This document shows, piece by piece, positions 53,130-59,821 of a DNA stretch of 59,821 bases; the stretch's first letter is position 1; each line of letters starts with the position of its first letter. Both the position numbers and the translations under genes were made by a program. The stretch covers positions 1 through 59,821 of the forward strand of contig UQQF01000010.1 of assembly GCA_900543085.1 (NCBI GenBank). The letters are read 5' to 3'. The notes beneath the pieces were generated by a model. It was not told where the DNA came from, did no database searches, and worked only from the letters and a program-made list of their open reading frames with translations. This DNA comes from an uncultured Eubacteriales bacterium (lineage in GTDB: Bacteria > Bacillota > Clostridia > Oscillospirales > Oscillospiraceae).

Positions 53130-55103
53130 ATGAAGAAGTTGGACACCTCGTTTATAACCGCCGCGGCCGGGATGCTCTGCGCCGCAGCATTCTGCGCCCT
53201 CGCGGCCTCGGGTGAGACGGCGTTTGCCGACGCGGCCGTCACCGCCGCCGCGATGGCGGTATTCTATGGCCTGTACCGTTTGGCAAAGCGCTTCTGCCCG
53301 GCGCTCGACTGGCTGGGTCAGGCGCTGTTCTGCGGCGTCGGCTTTTACGTAGCGGCTCAGCTGCTTTCGCTTGGCGAGTTCTCGTGGCAGAGCACGGCCG
53401 ACGGTCCGCTGCACGAGCTGGGCGCGGCCTGGATAGCGCTTGTTTTCGCCGTGCTGTACGCCATCGGCAGGGCGCGCTTCGCCGTCATAGGCACAGCGCT
53501 GGTCGTCACCGTCTTCGGCGTCGCCAACTATGCGCTGACGCAGTTTCGCGGCCGGCCGTTCCTGCTGATAGACCTGAGCAGCATCGGCACCGCGCTGAAC
53601 GTCTCCGGCAGCTACGAGCTTGAATTCGGGCAGGTGTTCATACTCGGCCTCATATACACCGCGGCGCTGACGGTTTTCGCCTGGCGGCTGTTCCCCGGCG
53701 GAGCCAAGGTGGGGATCGCGTCGCAGGTTCTGCGGCGCGCACTGCCCCTGGCAGGGGCAGCGGTTTTCGTCTACTGCTGCTTCTACGGCGGACTGATGTA
53801 CCGCAACGGCATATACATGAACTGGAACGACAACGAGTTCCGCTCCAGCTCCGTCATGTACTTCTTCGCCACGGCCAGCACCCTTGACATAGAGGAGCCG
53901 GAGGGCTACAGCGAGGATACGCTCGACGGCATCGTCCTGCACCTGATGGAGAACGCGGATGAACACGCATACTACGCCTCGACCGGCGACGGTGAAGACC
54001 CGGACATCATCGTAGTCATGAGCGAGAGCTTCTCCGATACGCGGGAGCTGGGCGAGTTCGAGACTGACAACGCCTTCTTCTCGTACTTTGACGAGCTGGA
54101 GAACGAGACCATACACGGCCACGTCTACTCCTCCGTCATCGGCGGCAACACGGCCAACAGCGAGTACGAGCTGCTCACCGGCGACAGCTGCGCCTTCCTG
54201 CCCACCGGCGCGGTGGCCTATCAGACGTATATCAACTACCCCGTCGGCACGCTGGTCAGCACGCTGAAAGACCAGGGCTACAGCGCGTCCGTGCTCCACC
54301 CGCACTGGTCCACCGGCTGGAACCGCATACAGGTCTACGGCCTGTTCGGCTTTGACCGCACGCTCTGGCGCGAGAGCTACAGAGCCGTGGACACCCTGCG
54401 CGGCTACACCACCGACGAGTGGGACTACGAAAAGCTGATAGAGCTTTACGAGGAGGAGCGCGCGGCTCAGGCCGACGACGAGGGCGTGTTCATCTTCAAC
54501 ATTACCATGCAGAACCACGGCGGCTACGGGTACAACAGCTTCAGAGAGACCGTCCACATCTCGGGACACGAGGGCGAATTCCCCCTGACCGAGCAGTACC
54601 TCTCGCTGATAAGGCTCACCGACGAGGACACCCGCGCCCTGATAGACTACTTCCGCAACGTCGATCGCGAGGTGATAATCCTCTTTTTCGGCGACCACCA
54701 GCCGAACCTCGAGAAGGAGTTCTACGACCTGGTCTACGGCCACGACACTGCCTCCCTGCCGCTGAGCGAGTTCCAGCGCAAGTACATAACGCCCTTCTAC
54801 ATCTGGTCGAACAAGGGTCTGGAGGCGCGCGACGAGGGCTACACCTCCATCAACTACCTCAGCCAGCTGCTGCTGGAGGAGGCCGGGCTTGAAAACACGC
54901 CCTACGGCTACTTCCTCTCCGACCTGCAGGAGGAGTGGCCGGTCATCAACGCCAACGGCGCCATGGACGCCGACGGCGAGTGGCACTACCTCACCGACGA
55001 GGAGTTCACCGGCGACGAGGACATCGCCACCTACCGCATATTGCAGTACAACCGCCTCTTTGACCCCTCGGGCTACCGCGAGGAGCTGTACACCATAAGG
55101 TAA
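53130..55103 (+). CDS. LTA synthase-family sulfatase-fold membrane enzyme
   Basis: The 657-residue protein has about five N-terminal membrane helices and an extracellular alkaline-phosphatase/sulfatase domain from about 285. Metal and catalytic segments include VVMSESFSD, the nucleophile Thr in GGNTANSEYELLTG, the HPHWSTGWNR segment and FGDHQPNLE. LtaS-type enzymes polymerise glycerol-phosphate or transfer phospho-head groups onto lipids. Which reaction applies is open. The ATG at 53130 lacks a good ribosome site; a stop codon just upstream rules out a longer frame. Confidence 0.9.
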   Translation: MKKLDTSFITAAAGMLCAAAFCALAASGETAFADAAVTAAAMAVFYGLYRLAKRFCPALDWLGQALFCGVGFYVAAQLLSLGEFSWQSTADGPLHELGAAWIALVFAVLYAIGRARFAVIGTALVVTVFGVANYALTQFRGRPFLLIDLSSIGTALNVSGSYELEFGQVFILGLIYTAALTVFAWRLFPGGAKVGIASQVLRRALPLAGAAVFVYCCFYGGLMYRNGIYMNWNDNEFRSSSVMYFFATASTLDIEEPEGYSEDTLDGIVLHLMENADEHAYYASTGDGEDPDIIVVMSESFSDTRELGEFETDNAFFSYFDELENETIHGHVYSSVIGGNTANSEYELLTGDSCAFLPTGAVAYQTYINYPVGTLVSTLKDQGYSASVLHPHWSTGWNRIQVYGLFGFDRTLWRESYRAVDTLRGYTTDEWDYEKLIELYEEERAAQADDEGVFIFNITMQNHGGYGYNSFRETVHISGHEGEFPLTEQYLSLIRLTDEDTRALIDYFRNVDREVIILFFGDHQPNLEKEFYDLVYGHDTASLPLSEFQRKYITPFYIWSNKGLEARDEGYTSINYLSQLLLEEAGLENTPYGYFLSDLQEEWPVINANGAMDADGEWHYLTDEEFTGDEDIATYRILQYNRLFDPSGYREELYTIR

Positions 55104-55110
55104 ACCGGCC

Positions 55111-55152
55111 AAAAATGCCGGCAGTCTGTGATTTACAGACTGCCGGCATTTT
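55111..55152. terminator. Bidirectional terminator
   Basis: AAAATGCCGGCAGTCTGT pairs with ACAGACTGCCGGCATTTT around GATTT, between convergent genes. Confidence 0.9.
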
Positions 55153-55160
55153 GGTTTTCG

Positions 55161-55868
55161 TCATATCTTCCCGTAGGTGAAATTGTCCGGGCTGCGGTGC
55201 ATGAACTCCTCGAGGGCTATAGGCTCGCCTATGTATTTTGCGTCGCGCCCGTCGGCGAGGAACTGCTCCAGGAACTTGCGGCGTCCCGTCGTGTGCGCCA
55301 CGGGTATGCCGGACAGGTCTGAGGTCTCGCGCAGGATGTCATAGCCGCGCCGCAGGTCGTCCGCGCTGGCGTAGGTCAGCAGGTTGGAGTTGTTCACAAA
55401 GCCCGTCACGCTCTGCCGGGCGAAGTCCTCCAGCTCGCCCTTGAGCTTGAGTATCTTCTCGGGCGTCTCCGCCGCCGGGCGGTACACGTTGACAATGTCG
55501 TACACCTCCAGGCAGCCCTCGGGCAGCGCGGCGAAGTCCTGGTGATACCGCGCCAGCGAGAGCGCCCCAGCCTGGTCGCCGCCCACGTCGAACACCACCA
55601 GATCCCAGTCCTGGTCGAAGGCGGAGGCCACGGCGGCCGGCATATTCGTCTGCGTCACGCCCTGACCCACGAAGGTCGGAGAGACGATGTTGACCTTCCG
55701 CTCCGTCAGCATCGGTATCTGGTCGGACATGCGGAAGTAGTCGTTGATGCGGTCGAGGTCGACCACCAGCGTCCGCTTGCCCTCCGCGGACGAGCGGACG
55801 GCCAGATTTATGGCTATTTCCGTCTTGCCGGAGCAGTAGCTCCCGATGAGTATTATCACCTTTTTCAT
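55161..55868 (-). CDS. ParA/MinD-like P-loop ATPase, function unknown
   Basis: A 235-residue protein with Walker A GSYCSGKTEIAINLA (residues 9-23), a second Lys-free loop, VVDLDRIN at strand 2 and VVFDVGGDQAGAL as Walker B. It resembles SIMIBI (ParA/MinD/CooC-like) ATPases, but the deviant first signature Lys of ParA is not present. A role in partition, metal insertion or wall regulation cannot be chosen from sequence. It lies downstream of the LysR gene on the same strand. Confidence 0.75.
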   Translation of the reverse strand: MKKVIILIGSYCSGKTEIAINLAVRSSAEGKRTLVVDLDRINDYFRMSDQIPMLTERKVNIVSPTFVGQGVTQTNMPAAVASAFDQDWDLVVFDVGGDQAGALSLARYHQDFAALPEGCLEVYDIVNVYRPAAETPEKILKLKGELEDFARQSVTGFVNNSNLLTYASADDLRRGYDILRETSDLSGIPVAHTTGRRKFLEQFLADGRDAKYIGEPIALEEFMHRSPDNFTYGKI

Positions 55869-55995
55869 TCCCGCTCTTCCTTTCTGCTTTATTAGACCCG
55901 TGTCAGACGCGCCTTGCCGCGTCTATTTTTGTCGCTGTTCCATTGATAATATCTATGGTTTAAAAGATAACAGGCATGTTGTAAAATTCACAACG

Positions 55996-56907
55996 TTATT
56001 TTATAGCAATTTGCCCAACCGGATATTGGCAGGTCTCCAGGACGTATTTTCTGAACTCGCGCACGGCCGGCGGCATGAATCCGCGCCTGGAGTTTATCAT
56101 GTAAAAGCTCCGCTCCCAGTCCGGGCTGGCAATTTGCAGTATCTTGACGTCCAGCCGGAGCAGCATGTCCATGTACGGCACCACGCCTATCCCGAAGTCC
56201 TGCGCCACCAGTCCGGCGACTACCTGGTCTTCCGCGGTCTCGTAGGCGATGCGCGGCTCGGCGCCTATGCGCCTGTACATGTCGTCCACGACTCCGCGCA
56301 TACCGGAGCTGCGCCCGAAGGCCACCAGCGGGTATTGCAGCGTGTCCGCCAGATTCACGCTGTGCAGGCCGGCCAGGGGGTGTGAGCGCGGGACTATCAT
56401 GACTATGTCCTGCCGCTCCACGGCGACGGCCTCAAAATCCTCGTCGTCGGGCGGCTTTGAGGCAAAAACCAGGTCATATTTCCGCTCTTTCAGGCCGTTG
56501 AGCAGGTCATTCGTCAGACCCGTGCCGGTGGAGAACGTGAAGCGTATGTCCCGCCCGGGGTTCCTGTCCAGGAAGCCGCGCGCGAGCTTGGGCACGAACT
56601 CCACTCCCAGCGTGCGCAAAAAGCCGAGGCGGATAAGCCCCTCTCCCCTCGCCTCACGCTTGAGCTCGTCCACGCCGGAGTCCAGCGCGGCGAGCGCGGC
56701 CTCGGCCGTCTCCAGGAACTGTACGCCGAAGCGCGTCAGCTCAGTGTTGCGGCCGGTGCGCTCAAAGAGCGGCAGTCCCAGCTCGTTTTCAAGCTGGTTT
56801 ATGGCGTGGCTCAGGCTGGGCTGGGTTATGCACAGCTCCTCGGCCGCGCGGGTGTAGTGCTTCGTATAGGCGAGCTTTACAAAATAGCGCAGATGAAACA
56901 GGTTCAT
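55996..56907 (-). CDS. LysR-family transcriptional regulator
   Basis: The 303-residue product has an N-terminal winged helix (MNLFHLRYFVKLAYTKHYTRAAEELCITQPSLSHAINQLE) and a periplasmic-binding-fold effector domain (90-300). It is divergent from the shikimate-dehydrogenase-like gene at 57052, with LysR-type inverted repeats in the 144-base gap. By family habit it would activate that gene when an effector, often a metabolite of the same pathway, binds. Confidence 0.95.
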   Translation of the reverse strand: MNLFHLRYFVKLAYTKHYTRAAEELCITQPSLSHAINQLENELGLPLFERTGRNTELTRFGVQFLETAEAALAALDSGVDELKREARGEGLIRLGFLRTLGVEFVPKLARGFLDRNPGRDIRFTFSTGTGLTNDLLNGLKERKYDLVFASKPPDDEDFEAVAVERQDIVMIVPRSHPLAGLHSVNLADTLQYPLVAFGRSSGMRGVVDDMYRRIGAEPRIAYETAEDQVVAGLVAQDFGIGVVPYMDMLLRLDVKILQIASPDWERSFYMINSRRGFMPPAVREFRKYVLETCQYPVGQIAIK

Positions 56908-56941
56908 GGGCGCACCTCCCGCGTTTATTCTACCATTTTCG

Positions 56942-56964
56942 ATAGAGAAAATCTATAGTTTCTC
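56942..56964. promoter_or_regulatory. LysR-type operator in the divergent gap
   Basis: ATAGA-GAAAA-TCTAT (56942-56956) is a 5-5-5 inverted repeat and overlaps GAGAAA-N8-TTTCTC (56945-56964). Such pairs are usual recognition and activation sites of LysR regulators. Confidence 0.55.
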
Positions 56965-57051
56965 AAATTATATTTATTTGTTAAAACTACGTCACAGTGT
57001 TATTCTCTAGCCGTAAACAACCGGCCGAGAGGCGGAAAGGACGAAACCGAC

Positions 57052-57915
57052 ATGAACATTGACGGACACACCAGACTGCTCGGGCTGATAGGCACGCCCG
57101 TTGGTCACTCCAAATCCCCCGCGATGTACAACTACTGCTTTGAGAAATACGGTCTCAACTGCGCCTACCTCGCATTTGACGTCCCGATGGAGAAGGTGGC
57201 CGACGCCATAGCCGCCCTGCGCACCTTCAACGTCATGGGCGCCAACGTGACGATGCCGCTCAAGAACGCGGTCATCCCCTATCTGGACGAGGTCAGCCCC
57301 GCCAGCCAGGCCATCGGCTCGGTGAACACGATAGTGAACAAGGACGGCAAGCTCATCGGCTACGTCACCGACGGCATGGGCTACACCGGCGAGCTCAGGC
57401 GCGGCGGCGTGGAGATAGCCGGCAAGACCGTCACCCTGCTGGGCGCGGGCGGAGCCGCCAGCGCGATTGCGATAGAGGCCGCGCTCGAGGGCGCAAAGGA
57501 GATACGCGTGTTCAACAAGCGCGACGCCTTCTGGGAGAGGGCGCTGCACAACCTCGAGACCATAGGCAAGGCCGCCCCGGCGTGCAAGATAAGCCTGAAC
57601 GACCTCGACGACGCTGACGCGCTGCGCGCGAGCATCGAGGGAAGCGACATCCTCACCAACGCCACCCGCGTTGGCATGAAGCCCATGGACGACGTCAGCC
57701 TGATCACCGACCTCACGATGCTGCGCCCCGGCCTCATCGTCACCGACGTGGTCTACGACCCCGAGGAGACCAAGCTGCTGCGCGAGGCCAAGGCCGCCGG
57801 CTGCAAGACCTTCGACGGCCTGGGAATGCTGGTCGAGCAGGGCGCCGCGAGCTTCAAGCTCTACACCGGCCTGGACATGCCCGTCGCCGAGGTCTGTGAC
57901 GCCATCTACAGATAA
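57052..57915 (+). CDS. Shikimate/quinate dehydrogenase-like protein
   Basis: A 287-residue enzyme of the AroE/YdiB family: IGTPVGHSKSPAMYN binds shikimate, NVTMPLKN carries the catalytic Lys, TDGMGYTGEL holds the catalytic Asp, and LLGAGGAASAIAIEAA is the NAD(P) loop. The Pro-Leu before the Lys departs from the usual Pro-His or Pro-Phe. Length and residues suit a quinate or shikimate dehydrogenase used in catabolism, and the divergent LysR regulator supports an inducible role. The biosynthetic AroE function is the alternative. Confidence 0.9.
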   Translation: MNIDGHTRLLGLIGTPVGHSKSPAMYNYCFEKYGLNCAYLAFDVPMEKVADAIAALRTFNVMGANVTMPLKNAVIPYLDEVSPASQAIGSVNTIVNKDGKLIGYVTDGMGYTGELRRGGVEIAGKTVTLLGAGGAASAIAIEAALEGAKEIRVFNKRDAFWERALHNLETIGKAAPACKISLNDLDDADALRASIEGSDILTNATRVGMKPMDDVSLITDLTMLRPGLIVTDVVYDPEETKLLREAKAAGCKTFDGLGMLVEQGAASFKLYTGLDMPVAEVCDAIYR

Positions 57916-57938
57916 GAAAGCGTGGAAAAAGAGATGAG

Positions 57939-57988
57939 CATGATGTAATGTATAGAGGGTGGATTACACCAAAAAACATTACATCATG
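57939..57988. repeat. Nested inverted repeat at the left edge of the mobile region
   Basis: CATGATGTAATGT (57939-57951) is exactly complementary to ACATTACATCATG (57976-57988). Inside, GGTG/CACC forms a smaller stem. It lies 23 bases after the shikimate-dehydrogenase-like gene, where gene content changes to transposon genes. It could mark the element end or a recombinase or replication site. Confidence 0.7.
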
Positions 57989-58092
57989 ACTGGCGGCTCA
58001 TTTGTGGCGAATGAAAAGACAGTTATGATAAAGGAGGGATGCCCTCAAACCTACCGTAACTGTCAACCACATTCTCACGAAAGGAGCCTTGT

Positions 58093-58443
58093 ATGGAACT
58101 GACTTACACCCAATGCGGCGACTATCTCATTCCCAACCTTGTGTTAGCAGACACCAAAGAGTACCATATCGGGAAATATGGCCGGATGCGCCGTGCCTAC
58201 TTAAAAGAACATCGGCCCATTCTGTATACCGATCTCATTGTCACTGAAAAGCTGCTTCCCCACTTGGAGGAAATCGACATCGCCTGCCGGGAGCGGCTGG
58301 AAATCATTGAAAAATCCATGATGCAGCAAGAGGGCGTCACAGAAGCCCTGAAAGCTGCCGACCAGATGGCATGGGTGCGCTCCATGAACTCCATCCACAA
58401 CAGAGCCGAGGAAATTGTCCTGGCTGAGCTGGTCTACTGTTGA
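58093..58443 (+). CDS. tnpV: TnpV, transposon-encoded protein
   Basis: The 116-residue product matches TnpV of Tn4451-type and related conjugative elements (TQCGDYLIPNL at the start, GKYGRMRRAYLKEHRPILYTDLI, MAWVRSMNSIHNRAEEIV). The role is unknown. AAAGGAG precedes the ATG. Codon use here is more AT-rich and differs from the GC-rich, ATA-rich genes to the left, which suggests recent acquisition. Confidence 0.85.
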   Translation: MELTYTQCGDYLIPNLVLADTKEYHIGKYGRMRRAYLKEHRPILYTDLIVTEKLLPHLEEIDIACRERLEIIEKSMMQQEGVTEALKAADQMAWVRSMNSIHNRAEEIVLAELVYC

Positions 58444-58456
58444 GGGAGGGAACACC

Positions 58457-58732
58457 ATGATTTTAGAAGCCATGTATAATGGAGAGTTTTATCCCTGTGA
58501 AACAGTCGTACCCACGTCCCCGGAATACCACAAGGCGATCCAAACCTGTGCAGCGTTGATGGAGCAGTTATCCCAGCGGCTCAGCAAAGAGGACTATGCG
58601 CTGGTGGAGGAACTCCGGGCGCAGAACGCTATCGCCCAATGCGAGGAAAGTGAGAGCCATTTCAAGTATGGCTTTTCGGCAGGGCTGATCGTCCATCAGG
58701 AAGCCTATGAACAGCTGCAAAACAAGAAATAA
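58457..58732 (+). CDS. DUF6809-family small protein
   Basis: A 91-residue acidic protein (MILEAMYNGEFYPCETVVP) that often follows tnpV in conjugative elements of gut Firmicutes. GAGGGAGGG precedes the ATG at 58457. It overlaps nothing and begins 14 bases after the tnpV stop, so the two form a unit. The function is unknown. Confidence 0.75.
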   Translation: MILEAMYNGEFYPCETVVPTSPEYHKAIQTCAALMEQLSQRLSKEDYALVEELRAQNAIAQCEESESHFKYGFSAGLIVHQEAYEQLQNKK

Positions 58733-58742
58733 GCGATGGCCG

Positions 58743-58787
58743 AAAAAGCCCACGCAGCCGGAAAGAGAACCGGAAGCGTGGGTTTTC
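58743..58787. terminator. Terminator after the mobile-element gene pair
   Basis: AAAAAGCCCACGC and a CCGG step pair with CCGGAAGCGTGGGTTTT; T-tract follows. Confidence 0.75.
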
Positions 58788-58798
58788 TGTGTATATGG

Positions 58799-59821
58799 TT
58801 ATTCTGTCAGATCATCCGAAGTTTCCGCAACCAGCCTGTCAAAGTCGCTCTGATAGCTTCTGTCCTGCAATACCCGGAACTTTTCAAACTCTTTCTCGGC
58901 AAAGGCTTTGGCAATAGCGGCGGTCACCTTGCCCTTATCATGCAGAATATCTTCCTCGTTGAACTGTAAAAATGCGTCAAGCCGCTTGACCCAATCGGCC
59001 ATATACATGACATTTCCCCGGCGGGCCTGCCGTTCCGCATAGTCCAGATACATGGTGACGATCTCGTTCAGGTTTCGCATTTCCGTTTCGTTCAGATAGT
59101 TTTTGGCGACGGTGACATCCGATTTACGGATGCGGCCTTTGGGGGCGTTTTTCCATGTGGTCAGCCCCATGTTGGGCTTGGTGCTGTCGGCACGGTCGTA
59201 TACGATCTCGGCGGCGGTATGATGGGTGACCGCATAGTGGAGCTTGTTCTGCACCGTGGCAAAAAACTCCTTTGTGATGGGGCTTTCCACATCGTAGTCG
59301 GCGCTGCACTGAGAATAGATGTCCGTGATTTTCTGGTAAAATCTTCTCTCGCTGGCCCGGATGTCCCGGATACGCTCCAGCTGTTCCTCAAAATAATCCT
59401 TGCCGAAAAAGTTCTCCGGCTCCCGCAGCCGTGCGTCATCCATCACATAACCTTTGATGATGAACTCTTTCAACACCCGGTTCGCCCAAATGCGGAACAT
59501 GGTCGCCTTTTTGGAGTTCACACGATACCCCACAGCGATAATGGCGTCCAAATTGTAATAGTTGGTCTGATACCGTTTCCCGTCCGCCGCAGTTGTTTCC
59601 ATTTTGGAAACAACTGAATCCTCGTTCAGTTCTCCAGATTCAAAAATGTTTTTCAGATGCTTGGAAATAGCCGCTTTCTGCACCTCGAACAGTTCTGCCA
59701 TTTTTGCCTGTGTCAGCCAGAGGTTTTCCTGAAAGAGCAGGATTTCCACCCGCACTTCTCCGTTTTCGGTCTTGTAAAAGAGGATTTCTCTGGTTTCATA
59801 CGGGGTCAGTCCCTGTTCCTC
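58799..59821 (-). CDS. RhuM-family protein (virulence protein/Fic-adjacent family), 5' end beyond window
   Basis: The visible 341 residues include an N-terminal helix-turn-helix (WLTQAKMAELFEVQKAAISKHLKNIFESGEL), then IIAVGYRVNSKKATMFRIWANRVLKEFIIKGYVMD, the hallmark of the RhuM family, and a C-terminal helical region. RhuM proteins are common in genomic islands; their function is unproved, with DNA-linked or toxin roles suggested. The frame stays open to the right edge, so the true start lies outside. An internal GTG at 59755 is not a convincing start. Codon use is like tnpV. Confidence 0.85.
   Translation of the reverse strand, partial: EEQGLTPYETREILFYKTENGEVRVEILLFQENLWLTQAKMAELFEVQKAAISKHLKNIFESGELNEDSVVSKMETTAADGKRYQTNYYNLDAIIAVGYRVNSKKATMFRIWANRVLKEFIIKGYVMDDARLREPENFFGKDYFEEQLERIRDIRASERRFYQKITDIYSQCSADYDVESPITKEFFATVQNKLHYAVTHHTAAEIVYDRADSTKPNMGLTTWKNAPKGRIRKSDVTVAKNYLNETEMRNLNEIVTMYLDYAERQARRGNVMYMADWVKRLDAFLQFNEEDILHDKGKVTAAIAKAFAEKEFEKFRVLQDRSYQSDFDRLVAETSDDLTE

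Noticed and set aside
58041..58061. Possible short leader peptide (ATGCCCTCAAACCTACCGTAA) upstream of tnpV
   Set aside because: The GGAGG site is only one base from the ATG, too close for normal initiation, although attenuation cannot be excluded.

Overview
The window is a chromosomal segment of a GC-rich Gram-positive bacterium, most likely a gut Clostridia of the Oscillospirales type. This is inferred from Firmicutes-type cis-regulators (a T-box leader, an L10 leader, an S-box/SAM-I riboswitch), near-consensus sigma-A promoters, strong GGAGG ribosome sites with frequent TTG/GTG starts, a SpoVB-like flippase followed by mazG and hup, and heavy use of the Ile codon ATA despite high GC. No rRNA, tRNA or CRISPR array was recognised. 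Layout: 0-5 kb carries a Tyr-type T-box controlling a tyrosine phenol-lyase-like enzyme, a Crp/Fnr regulator and a divergent old-yellow-enzyme reductase with a palindromic operator between them. 5-12 kb is a set of small regulator/enzyme units: a GNAT remnant, a lipoprotein, divergent degV/marR with overlapping promoters, padR-yjdF, an MBL hydrolase plus TRIC channel, a DMT exporter, and an unknown small protein behind a 19-bp Fur-like box. 12-14 kb is the L10 leader with rplJ-rplL. 14-24 kb holds an ECF sigma/anti-sigma pair, an aldehyde dehydrogenase, a GntR regulator, an MsmK/UgpC-type ATPase, a P-type ATPase, gluQ and a PAP2 phosphatase. 24-48 kb is mostly housekeeping: hup, mazG, flippase, pyk, SAM riboswitch-metK, serC-serA, mtaB, a cysteine desulfurase, dacF, pgi, def, a LexA-like S24 regulator, nth and rarA. 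48-57 kb has a Gld-type ABC operon, an LTA-synthase-like sulfatase, and a LysR/shikimate-dehydrogenase pair. From about 57.9 kb to the right edge the sequence looks like the start of a mobile element (TnpV, DUF6809, RhuM). The most unusual feature is a set of intergenic structured repeats. Family B has three copies of about 220 bp, a chain of hairpins. Every B copy lies between two convergent genes, and each is bracketed by two copies of one rho-independent terminator whose sequence is private to that locus. Family A has two copies of about 370 bp, each starting 6 bases or so after a terminator; several of its stems change on both sides between copies while still pairing. A and B otherwise differ, but both contain a hairpin with the same 15-base loop, GACGTACACGCCGCC, closed by different stems. 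This looks like a structured RNA or mobile DNA family aimed at terminators. I know of no established description of it, but I could not search.
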